A stretch of DNA of 64,000 bases from Takifugu bimaculatus (lineage: Eukaryota; Chordata; Actinopteri; Tetraodontiformes; Tetraodontidae): the NCBI GenBank assembly GCA_004026145.2, contig CP034995.1, positions 1,351,394 through 1,415,393 of the forward strand, written 5' to 3'. The stretch's first letter is position 1, and each line of letters begins with the position of its first letter. Under the pieces are notes generated by a model, which made no database searches, had not been told where the DNA came from, and worked only from the letters and a program-made list of their open reading frames with translations. A program made the position numbers and the translations under genes. Shown piece after piece: positions 1-10,100 of the stretch.

Positions 1-460
1 CTGGATTATGTGGGTGAAAATCGTCACTGTTAAATCAAGAACTGTTTCATTTATATTATATTGTATATTAACTCAGCACTTTTTGGTTGAAAATCAGAAA
101 AAGCAAGTTTTCCAATCAACATTCAGGACCTGGGATGTCAGACAACTTTGAGATGGTAAATATAATATACCGGTAGTGTTCGATAAATATTTCAAGTTAT
201 CACTGAAGACCCCTCCCTCACGTGTTTCTAATTGTATCACAAGTGACTTCAGACTGAAAACACTGAATTGCATCTGGATTTGAGAATAAATCTTGGTGGT
301 TTCTCCTCAGCAAAACCCCAAGAGCCACTATGAAAATGCAGCAACAGCAAAAACAGAGCAAGATGATCATCAATACAGCAGACTTCACTTCACCCAACAA
401 CACACCGATGATCTCTATGCCGCTCTTTCTCCACTGTCTTCTAACTCTCACCACTGCTGA
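1..460 (+). CDS. 3' end of a CD22-like receptor, tail B (ITAM-like), partial
   Basis: This is the last part of a receptor whose ectodomain lies left of the window. Seen: the final 9 nt of the Ig/TM exon (1-9, donor GTGGGT), a 58-nt juxtamembrane exon at 98-155 (acceptor CAG, donor GTAAAT), and a terminal exon at 311-460 ending in TGA. The phases 2, 0 and stop fit together. The terminal exon encodes YEN near its start, then YSRL and YAAL 10 residues apart with Asp at -3 of the first Tyr, which resembles an ITAM. Comparison with 28735-31746, where the Ig/TM exon runs directly into the same tail, supports the exon model. All tail codons are open here. The signalling role is inferred from the motifs. 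Confidence 0.65.
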
Positions 461-930
461 CACTGGAAACAACATTGAAAGACATCTAAATATGCAATAG
501 TTTTGTCTTCATTATAATGGTTGTAGTCCTGTGTTGGGTGTTAACGCAGCTCTTAAAGCTCGTATGTATGTGATGGTTTCAGGCCGGGTCACCACAGCTA
601 AAATGAAATCAGATATTTCTGTCCTTGACCTTCTAGCTCACTGCAGCAACTTTGTAATAAAATGTAAAGGAAAAGATCATGGAAAATCTATAAAAATGCA
701 TGACACAGATGCTTCACTAGAGGTCCTTTTAAAACCACAAATAATAGCAGGAAATGGAGATTTGAAAGTACATGCCGACTTTACAAAGTTCTCTTCCTGT
801 TTTAGCAGATGTGTGTTGAGTTCATAAGAAGAGCGTCAGTGGCAGAGATCATACTTGTATGTTTTTACTTTGTTGCCGTTAAAGGTAGTTTCATATTAAT
901 CTTAAAACACATTTTAAGTTGAAAACAGCA
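461..930 (+). promoter_or_regulatory. Conserved 3'UTR / 5'-flank block between units
   Basis: This block recurs in front of most signal-peptide exons in the window. It has an AATAAA at 656-661, fitting the 3' end of the preceding tail-B gene. A pyrimidine-rich CTCTTCCTGTTTT at about 790-803 reads on the other strand as AAAACAGGAAGAG, a PU.1/ETS-like site, roughly 130 bp before the start codon at 931. No TATA box is evident. A 98-codon open frame (531-827) crosses the block, but it resembles no family I recognise and varies like the surrounding noncoding sequence, so I read the block as UTR plus promoter. Confidence 0.4.
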
Positions 931-3900
931 ATGTTTTCAACAAAACGTGTATTTGCCATGGTTGGTTTCATCCTCAAGTCAGGTAGGAATAATTTTTTTG
1001 TGCGTTTGTTAGAGAGAATCTATGTTTGATACTTTGTGAGTTGGAGTTTAGTTAACATCAAAAGCATCATAAGCTTGTAAAACCTCCTGTGGTGTTTGAT
1101 GACAAAACTAACAGTGCATGAAGTTAATGGTGAGCCTCCAGGTTTTCACTTGTGCTTCTCTCTGCTGAAGGGGTTCTGGGGAAAGGCAGCCGCATCTGTG
1201 CCTTAAAAGGTAGTTCATTGAATCTGTCCTGCTCAGCTGAACATTCTACAATCCCAAAATGGTTCAAGCTGGATGGAACCACGTGGACAGAAGTGTTGGT
1301 AAATGGAAGTAGCCTAAAACACCAGATATCTAAAGATACCCACCCGACTTTATCAGTCACGGGTTTAACAAAGGACGACAAAACCTCTTACTGCTGCAAT
1401 GAGAAACCAGAAAACTGCGATAAAGACCCCATTCAGCTCACTGTTACAGGTAAACTTGATGACTGACTAACTTTAAAGAGAAAGGTACGAGTTTGTGCTA
1501 ATTCTCTGTATCTTTCTCTTCATCTCAGCCCTGCAGGTGAAGGTGTTTCCCACCACAGACGGACAGACGGTAACACTGATGTGCAGCACCGCCTGTACGC
1601 TGACTGACAGACCTGCTGCCTACATCTGGTACAGGAACTCAGAGCTTCTCTATCAAGACTGGTCTCCATGGTACCAGGAGATGGTCACCAGTGACAAAAC
1701 AGTCAGATACTCCTGCGCCATCAAAGGCTACGAGGCTCTCAGAGCTCCTGCAGTCAAAGTGGGTCAGTTATGTCTCGCTGGCGTTTCAACCACCAAAGTA
1801 ATCCTGCAGTTTATTTAATCTGAACTTAATCCAGCAACCAGTTCTCTCTCCACCCAGAGTTGGTCTCATCTACCTGCTTTACGGTGTCCTACAATGATGG
1901 GAGAATGTGTTTGTACAACCACACTTCAGTGAAAGGACCCTGCAACATCACGTACCCCACAGGTTCACTTTCTTCATCACTCACAATCAATCCTCTCACA
2001 ACACTGATCCTTTCATCATTTTACTCTTCATTTGTTTGTGTTTTGTTACTTTTACGTAGTTCCCATTTACAGTACCCTCACTTCCATTATCACAGGTTTT
2101 CTTCAGTTTATATGTGTTATCTGTATTTTTCTACTTTTAACCATGATTCTATGTTTACCATCTTCTCTCAGAAATACATGTTGAAAAGACTCCAATGAAG
2201 GATCATGTCAAACTGAGCTGTAACACCAGCTGGCCACACACAAACACTCAATGGTACAAGAACAGAGAAATGCATAAAGACCCATTACAACCAATACCCA
2301 ACACTTCTCAAGACAACTTCCTGTGTGCTGTCAGTGGTGTCAATGAACTGCAGTCTGATGAAGTCTGTGAGTATCACCAAACCCGTGGCCTGAACATAGA
2401 AACAAGATAAAGTTTTGATGTGGGTTTATCATAAATCCTTACTGTTAAAAAATATGTAAATATGAATTTGAGATGCAACGGTCAGAAAAAAATCATAATT
2501 AAAGAATCCACTCAAAAATGTCAAGGTTTAAAGTGAATTTCCTTTGAGTTTAATCAAAACTGACATCGTCTTTGCTTTCATCTGTCAGGTGCTGCTGACA
2601 AATCCTGCCTGACTGTGAATTATATAAAAAAGAGAATCTGTGCTTTGGAAGGTTCCTCAGTAAACATCTCAAGTAAATATTCCAGTTCAAACCACACAAA
2701 ATCCAAGACTAAACACTGGTCTAGAATAATCTGGAATGGTGAGGAGGAGAGAATGAATGTATCGAAAACTGATCATTTTACATATCATGAGGACCAAGAG
2801 AAGCAGATTAACACACTGTCAATTAAATCTGTGAAGCAAAGTGACTCAGCAGAATACAGATTCAGGCTCCAAGATGACAACACACGTCGGAAACCCGGAA
2901 CTGTTCTGATTGTTACAGGTAAATCTGGATCATAAAATATAAAACAAGCTTAAATCGAGAGAGCTTTGTATCTGAGCCACATCAAAATACAAGATTTTCT
3001 CATTTTGCCATCCAATAAGTAAATAGTCCGAATCAAAATTGAAGTTAAATAAAAGTTATCTTTCATAGGAAATGTGCTAACTTTCATGTAAATTAGTGCT
3101 GAAATTTTAGCATGAATGTGTGGAAAACAGCAGAGGCAAAAATTGTTGATCATTTCTACAGTTTTGTGAATCACTTTACATGATAAAGTGCTTTCCTGTC
3201 TGAAACATGTGTGAAATTATCTGTTTTCTGCATTTGAATCAGACATAAAAGTCAAGATCAGTCCATCTACAGAGGTGACAGAAGGTGATGGAGTCAAACT
3301 GACCTGCAGCACCAGCTGTCCTCTGACCAACAACAAGAACTACATCTGGTACCTGAATGATCAACTTCTACAGCTGCCAGAGCACCAACACAAACACCTG
3401 GTTCTGGATGCGGTCACAACTCAGCATGCAGGAAACTACTCCTGTGCTGTGAACACTCAGAGAGATGTTAGATCTCCTGAAAAGACACTCAGAGTTCAGA
3501 GTTCCTCATTAAAATGGACCCTGGTGGCAGCTGCAGGAGTTGGTGCTGCTCTCCTGGTCTTCACCTCACTTGTCATCTGTTGCATCAGGTGAAGAACAGA
3601 ACCTGATGTAAACTGAGTTAATCACATAACACACATCAAATGTGACTGGTATCACAAGTGGGGTTTTTTTTAACATTCATTTCAGAGGAAAGGGAAAGTT
3701 GAGCCAGAATACTGTCCTCAAGTTGGAGGAGGTAAGAGGCCCGATGCTCCTTAACTATAACCATCTTCCGAAAACAAACATAAAACCAACATTCGGTGTT
3801 TTGCCTCATTGTCAGGTAAATCACGGTCCTGTGCATGAGGAAATCACAGATCAACCCACGGAGGAGAATGGCATTTACTACAGCAGCATACGTTTCCCCC

Positions 3901-4004
3901 AGACTGATGTGGATCCTCTTGACAGCATGGTCCAACCTCATCAGCACCAACAGGAACAGCACAACCCTTATGCTGTTGTCTGTCTGAGGAACCGCTGCAC
4001 ATGA
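931..4004 (+). CDS. CD22-like Ig-superfamily receptor with ITIM tail (complete gene, tail A)
   Basis: Nine exons join in frame to 1776 nt (591 aa): 931-982 signal peptide; 1171-1449 D1; 1529-1762 D2; 1858-1962 and 2172-2366 D3; 2589-2918 D4; 3243-3588 D5 plus transmembrane segment; 3686-3731 and 3816-4004 tail. All have GT donors and AG acceptors. The Ig exons are phase 1-1, and the D5/TM exon ends in phase 2. D1, D2, D3 and D5 keep the paired Ig cysteines. D4 lacks both canonical ones (SS in strand B, YRF in strand F). The D2 and D5 'YIWY' strings and the 'RICALxG' starts match the teleost CD22-like family. The tail carries IYYSSI, a canonical ITIM, and a second tyrosine motif YAVV, predicting SHP-type inhibitory signalling at the leukocyte surface. 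No stop or frameshift was found. Ligand unknown. Confidence 0.8.
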
Positions 4005-4147
4005 ACAAGCATCTTATAGCGTAATTTCTGATTCCTCCAAGTATTTATACAATTAATCATCTTAGTCTTTAGTCTGAGACCATAACGTTGGTGGGACCAC
4101 GACTGATCATCGTCCCCAGTTTGTGGATTCCTGCTGATTAAGACAGA

Positions 4148-4153
4148 AATAAA
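4148..4153 (+). terminator. Polyadenylation signal AATAAA of the 931-4004 gene
   Basis: AATAAA lies 144 nt after the stop codon. The tail-A units ending at 33731 and 41159 keep it (TTTATT on the plus strand). In the unit ending at 59047 the matching position reads TTTAGT. Confidence 0.55.
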
Positions 4154-4296
4154 ACTGCAACTTATTCACTGATAGAAGATGGGATAAAATTAAGCAGATG
4201 TGCTTCATATACACTTACATTAAATTGATCATTTAGTAAGGACCTGAACAGGCTTTATCCTGCATTTTAGACAGTTTTTCACAGTTATATAGATGC

Positions 4297-4369
<73 letters not shown>
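4297..4369 (+). repeat. (AAT)n microsatellite downstream of tail A
   Basis: About 24 AAT units. The orthologous position in other units also holds this repeat, with different lengths. Confidence 0.95.
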
Positions 4370-4370
<1 letters not shown>

Positions 4371-4982
4371 AGTATAAGCTCTGTGAAGTGAACTTACCTG
4401 AATGGATCATCACCTGTGATGCTCTGCAGTTTTGACCTGCTGTGTAGTAGCAGCCTACTATTAAACTCTTCAATATGTGAAGGAACACAAAGAAAATATT
4501 AATTGTATTGTGTACATGTAGCATGGACGAATTACGTTGATCATTTTGTACACCGCCATTTTGTACATCCTACCCTTCGAAAGGTGCACTGATGCAAACA
4601 CTTTGTTAAAAAGCAGTTTATTCGCAATAATACTCCGTCGCGACATTACCGCACACACGTAAACCTTAGTCATCTGCTGTTATTGACATATTTCTGAAGC
4701 AGCAAATTCCTTCAATTGATTTTTAGGGCATGCTAACAAAACAGGAAAATGCCAACCTCCACTAGCCACCCTATGTAACCATACATGCCCCAAATTATTT
4801 TATTTGTATATGTATATATTTTTTAATCGAACTACAATGCTTGGTATTTGTGTTTAACAAACAATGTGAGAAACAAAACGGCTGTGTCCATGACGAGGCA
4901 CTTGTTACCAATAGGATAATGCCATTTCTGTTTTTTTCTTTTTTGTAACACTGTACATGTGATAGTAGTTATTAAATGTTGA
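4370..4982 (-). other. Conserved spacer with antisense first-exon-like features
   Basis: This spacer separates tail A from the tail-B cassette in every copy. Read antisense to the receptor it holds a GTCGCGACGG CpG cluster, an AAAATGGCGGTG YY1-like site, and a CATTCAG/GTAAGTT splice-donor consensus just before the trinucleotide repeat. No protein is recognisable. Antisense first exon or old repeat relic are both possible. Confidence 0.3.
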
Positions 4983-5543
4983 AAACTCTCCTGAAAAGAC
5001 ACTCAGAGTTCAGAGTTCCTCATTAAAATGGACCCTGACAGCAGCTGCAGGAGTTCGTGTTGCTCTCCTGGTCTTCACCTCACTTGTCATCATCTGGATT
5101 ATGTGGGTGAAAATGGTCACTGTTAAATCAAGAACTGTTTCATTTGTATTATATTGTATATTAACTCAGCACTTTTTGGTTGAAAATCAGAAAAAGCAAG
5201 TTTTCCAATCAACATTCAGGACCTGGGATGTCAGACAACACTGAGATGGTAAATATAATACAATGTTAAATATTTCAAGTTATCACTGAAGACCCCTCCC
5301 TCACATGTTTCTAATTGTATAACAACTGACTTCAGACTGAAAACACTGAATTGCATCTGGATTAGAGGCTAAATCTTGGTGGTTTCTCCTCAGCAAAACC
5401 CCGAGAACCAGTATGAAAACGTGGCAACAGCAAAAACAGAGCACGATGATCATCAATACAGCAGACTTCACTTCACCCGACAACACACCGATGATCTCTA
5501 TGCCGCTCTTTCGCCACTGTCTTCTAACTCTCACCACTGCTGA
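4983..5543 (+). pseudogene. Orphan TM + tail-B cassette (after the complete tail-A gene)
   Basis: Homology to the receptor starts abruptly inside the D5 exon, at the SPEKTL part just before the membrane segment. It runs through the TM segment (to 5102, donor GTGGGT), the 58-nt exon 5191-5248 and the terminal exon 5394-5543 (TGA). The Ig domain and its splice acceptor are missing, so no obvious way to splice it in exists. The tail is fully open with YENV, YSRL and YAAL. The same cassette follows tail A at 32217-32782 and lies at 44480-45003 and 62592-63155, so it arose before the units were copied. It could be a recombination leftover or an alternative 3' end. Confidence 0.6.
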
Positions 5544-6018
5544 CACTGGAAACAACATTAAAAGACATCTAAATATGCAATAGTTTTGTCTTCATTATAA
5601 TGGTTGTAGTCCTGTGTTGGGTGTTAACGCAGCTCTTAAAGCTCGTATGTATGTGATGGTTTCAGGCCGGGTCACCACAGCTAAAATGAAATCAGATATT
5701 TCTGTCCTTGACCTTCTGGCTCACTGCAGCAACTTTGTAATAAAATGTAAAGGACAAGATCATGGAAAATCTATAAAAATGCATGACACAGATGTTTCAC
5801 TAGAGGTCCTTTTAAATCCACAAATAATAGCAGGAAGTGGAGGTTTGAAGGTACGTGCCGACTTTACAAAGTTCTCTTCCTGTTTTAACAGATGTGTGTT
5901 GAGTTCATAAGAAGAGCGTCGGTAACATACAGTAGATCATACTTGTATGTTTTTACTTTGTTGCCGTTAAAGGTAGTTTCATATTAATCTTAAAACACAT
6001 TTTAAGTTGAAAACAGCA
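5544..6018 (+). promoter_or_regulatory. Conserved 5'-flank block of the second plus-strand unit
   Basis: Near-identical to the block before the first gene, with the AATAAA in the upstream UTR and the CTCTTCCTGTTTT ETS-like string at about 5873-5886. Confidence 0.35.
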
Positions 6019-6708
6019 ATGTTTTCAACAAAACTTGTATTTGCCGTGGTTGGTTTCATCCTCAAGTCAGGTAGGAATAATTTTTTTGTGCGTTTGTTAA
6101 AAATAATCTATGTTTGATACTTTGTGAGTTGGAGTTTAGTTAACATCAAAAGCATCATAAGCTTGTAAAACCTCCTGTGGTATTTGATGACAAAACTAAC
6201 AGTAAATTAAGTTAATGGTGAGCCTCTAGGTTTTTACTTGTGCTTCTCTCTGCTGAAGGGGTTCTGGGGAAAGGCATCCGCAAATGTGCCTTAAAAGGTA
6301 CTTCATTGAATCTTTCTTGCTCAGCTGAACATTCTACAATCCCAAATTAGTTCAAGCTGAATGGAACCAAGTGGACAGAAGTGTTGGTAAATGGAAATAG
6401 TCTAAAACACCAGATATCTAAAGATACCCACCCGACTTTATCATTCATGGATTTAACAAAGGATGACAAAACCTCTTACTGCTGCAATGAGAAACCAGAA
6501 AACTGCCATGAAGACCCCATTAAGCGCTGGCGTTTCAACCACCAAAGTAATCCTGCAGTTTATTTAATCTGAATGTAATCCAGCAACCAGTTCTCTCTCC
6601 ACCCAGAGTGGGTCTCATCTACCTGCTTTACGGTGTCCTACAATGATGAGAGAATGTGTTTGTACAACCACACTTCAGTGAAAGGACCCTGCTTCATCAC
6701 GTACCCCA
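6019..6708 (+). pseudogene. Broken CD22-like receptor unit cut by the gypsy element
   Basis: The signal-peptide exon 6019-6070 is open and D1 starts at 6259. A Trp codon of D1 has become TAG (6348-6350). Near 6522 the D1 exon is fused directly to intron sequence that normally follows D2, so the D1 end and all of D2 are deleted. The first D3 exon starts at 6607 and is cut a few nucleotides before its donor by the gypsy LTR at 6709. The remaining exons do not continue on the far side of the element. Non-functional. Confidence 0.85.
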
Positions 6709-6861
6709 TGTAGGAATATTGGTAGGAACCAATAAGTGGAACTAATGTGCCGATGTTTTACGTGCTTGGGGAGTACTTGTGTGTGTGGATTAAAACAATA
6801 GAAAGGATACACTCGTCTCGTCTCTCTTAGAGATATATACAAGGCATAGAGTATTGCTACA
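6709..6861 (+). repeat. 5' LTR of gypsy element
   Basis: 153 bp, TG...CA ends, inserted at the end of the first D3 exon of a receptor unit. Confidence 0.9.
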
Positions 6862-7151
6862 TGGTGTCAGAAGCATCGAGTCCAGTCACCGTAATTTTCG
6901 GAGGCAGATGAGAAGACGTTTGTTCGGAGCAGAAACGGACGTTTTGATGAGTGAGGTTATAAGCCATTCGGAGCTAATAAGCGAACTAGCTAGCAGTTAG
7001 ATACTGTAGTAGTAGCTTTCTGAAAACGGCCGAATCAAGCTGAAATTGACGGTGCTATTAAAGACTGCATCGAGAGTGATCCTGCATATTTTGTTGACTT
7101 GAAAAGAAGATTTTTTTTTGGGAAAAAAGAAAACGACACACAAAGAAGAGG

Positions 7152-10100
7152 ATGGATTCCCCGTTCTCCATAAGCCCACCAGAGAACTTTGACTTCTCAG
7201 ACTTTCCAAGCTGGCCAAACTGGGTCCGCAGATTTGAGAGGTTTAGAGTTGCTGCTGGACTGGACCAAAAAGGTGAAGCCTATCAAGTCAATTCATTAGT
7301 TTATGCCATGGGTGATAAAGCTGATGATATTCTGTGTACACTGGGCTTAAGTGAAGAAGACAAGAAGAAATACAAGCCAGTAAAAGAGGCTTTTGATAAA
7401 TACTTCATTTGCAAGCACAATGTGATTTATGAACGGTGCAGATTTAACAAAAGGAGCCAAGAGCCAGGTGAATCGGCCGAATCGTTCATTTCTGCAGTTT
7501 ATGGTGCAATGCAGGAAGAAATGATCAGAGACAGGTTGGTGGTAGGCATAAGATACCAGGGCCTGTCAGAGAGCCTGCAGATGGACAGTGAATTAACGCT
7601 GGCCAAAGCTGTCCTGAAAATAAGACAGCATGAGGAGATAAAGAAACAACAGCCCACTGTGCGTGACACAGGTGGTCCAGACCACAATGAAGCTAATGTG
7701 GACATGATGAAATACAAGAAAAAGTTTCAAAAGCACACGAAAGGTGCCCAAGGCAAGGGTTCAAGGAACCATGAAAAAGAGCAAAGAGGCTGTGGACGTT
7801 GTGGCAAAACACCGTCACATTCCCTAAACAATTGTGCTGCAAGGGATGCAGAATGCCGTAAATGCCACAAGAAAGGCCACTCTGCAGCCCTCTGCAAAAC
7901 AAAGCCAAGCAGTGTGCATGAAATCCAGGAAGAGGAGGTAGAGACTGTTTTCTTGGGAAGTGTGTCGACGGGTGGTCAGTCAAAGACATGGCAGAAGACG
8001 TTGATATTGAATGGCCAACAAACCACCTTTAAGCTGGACACAGGAGCGGATGTGACAGCTATTCCAGCTAAAGTCTACTCGAAGAAGCAGCATGGGCCAC
8101 TCACCACTGCAACGAAAAGACTGCTGGGACCAGGCGACAACGCTCTACAAGTGAAAGGTCAGTTCAATGGCACTATAAAATACAAAGAGCAGACAACTGA
8201 ACAGCCAGTGTTTGTTATCCAAAAGTTAGCCACCCCGCTACTTGGTCTGCCAGCAATAGAAGCACTGCAGCTGGCCTACACAGTTGACAGCATTAAAGAA
8301 CAAATTGACATTAAAAGGCTGTACCCCAAAGTTTTCACAGGCTTAGGATGCCTGCGGGGCATGTACAAAATTAAGCTGTCAAAGGACGCCAAGCCCTATG
8401 CATTGTCGCTGCCGCGGCGTGTACCCATTCCCTTATTAGGCAAGGTCAAAGAGGAGCTCCAGAGAATGGTGACCCTGGGAGTGATAGCGCCCATCGATGA
8501 GCCGACAGAGTGGTGCGCAGGGATTGTTGTGGTACTAAAACCCAATGGAACAATCAGAATCTGTGTGGATCTGACCCATCTGAACGACTATGTCTGTCGC
8601 GAAAGACTCATCCTACCTGCAGTCGACGAAACCCTCGCCAAGCTGTCAGGAGCGACTCTGTTTTCAAAACGTGACGCCACAGCTGGCTTCTGGCAGGTGC
8701 CACTGCACCCAGAATCAGTCGCCCTGACAACGTTCATCACACCGTTCGGGAGGTACTGTTTTCACAGATTGCCATTCGGTATTTCGTCGGCTCCCGAACA
8801 CTTTCAGAAGAGGCTATCACAAATGCTGACAGGACTGGAGGGTACCGTGTGTCATGCAGATGACATCCTTGTTTTTGGGACATCGCGTGAACAACATGAC
8901 CACAGGCTGAGCAAAGTGTTGGAGAGACTTCAACAGGAAGGACTGACACTCAATGAGGACAAGTGCGAATTTGCTGTGGACCGTGTCAAGTTCTTAGGCC
9001 ACATTGTCAGTGCTCAGGGCCTGGAACCAGACCCAAGCAAGATTAAAGCCATCACCGACATGCCCACACCAACAGACATCGCAGGTGTAAGACGATATCT
9101 AGGCGTGGTTAACTACGTGGGAAAGTTCTCACCAAGGATTGCAGAGCTCTCACAGCCCATAAGAGAGCTGCTCAAGGCTGACAGCGACTGGGCATGGGGG
9201 AGCATGCAGCAGCAGGCATTTGAGGAGCTGCGTCGGGAGCTGAGCTCACCCACCATCCTGGCTCAGTACAGTCCGAACAGAGCGACAAAAGTTGCAGCGG
9301 ACGCTTCCTCATTTGGACTTGGAGGGGTTCTGTCACAGAAGCAACTGTCAGGTGAATGGCGCCCAGTCGCCTTCATATCCCGCAGCATGACAGAAGCAGA
9401 GTGCAGGTACGCACAAATAGAGAAAGAGGCGCTGGCGCTAACCTGGGCGTGTGAGCGCTTCCAATCATACCTGATAGGGATGGACTTTCTCATACAGACA
9501 GACCACAAGCCCCTCATTTCCCTACTGGGCAGCAGAGCCCTTGACGACTTGCCCCCTAGAATCTTGAGGTTCAGATTGCGATTGCTTCGCTTCACCTACA
9601 AGCTTGAGCATGTGCCAGGGAAGAACCTGATCACAGCAGACGCACTATCCAGGGCTCCAATCCGAGCACCACCGATGCCGGAAGAAAAACAACTGGAGAA
9701 GGATGTTGATGCCTATGTCAACCAGGTGGTGGAGCACCTACCTGCGTCAGAAGGGAGGCTGGCTCAGATCAGAACTGCACAGGATACAGACAGTGTCTGC
9801 AACAGACTGAAGAACCTGGTGCAAAATGGATGGCCTGACCAAAGGAAGGCTCTCACACCAGAGCTTCAGCTGTACTGGCAGTATCGACAGGACCTGCTAC
9901 TTGCTGATGGACTGCTGATGAAAGGTGACCGACTCGTCATCCCTGTCTCCATGCAAGTGGAGATGCTGAACAAAGTTCATGAAGGTCACCAGGGCATCAC
10001 AAAGTGTATCGCCAGAGCACAACAGTCCATATGGTGGCCGGGGCTGTCAAAGCAGATAAAGCAGATAAAGCAGAAAGTGGGAAACTGTGCAATATGTGCC

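Noticed and set aside
218..475. 85-codon frame antisense to tail B, repeated in many units
   Set aside because: Mirror of the tail-B exon plus intron; the sense strand has consistent splice sites and tyrosine motifs.
531..827. 98-codon frame repeated in front of many receptor units
   Set aside because: No family resemblance, contains the AATAAA of the upstream gene, and sits in the UTR/promoter block; its conservation follows from unit similarity.
3636..3962. Long frames antisense to tail A, repeated at 33773, 41201 and 59056
   Set aside because: Shadows of the tail-A exons that cross two introns without splice logic; kept only as a note for possible antisense RNA.
931..4004. Identity as NITR or classical Fc receptor
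   Set aside because: The RICALxG starts, YIWY strings and multi-module layout fit CD22-like receptors better; no V/joining-like motif typical of NITRs was seen.
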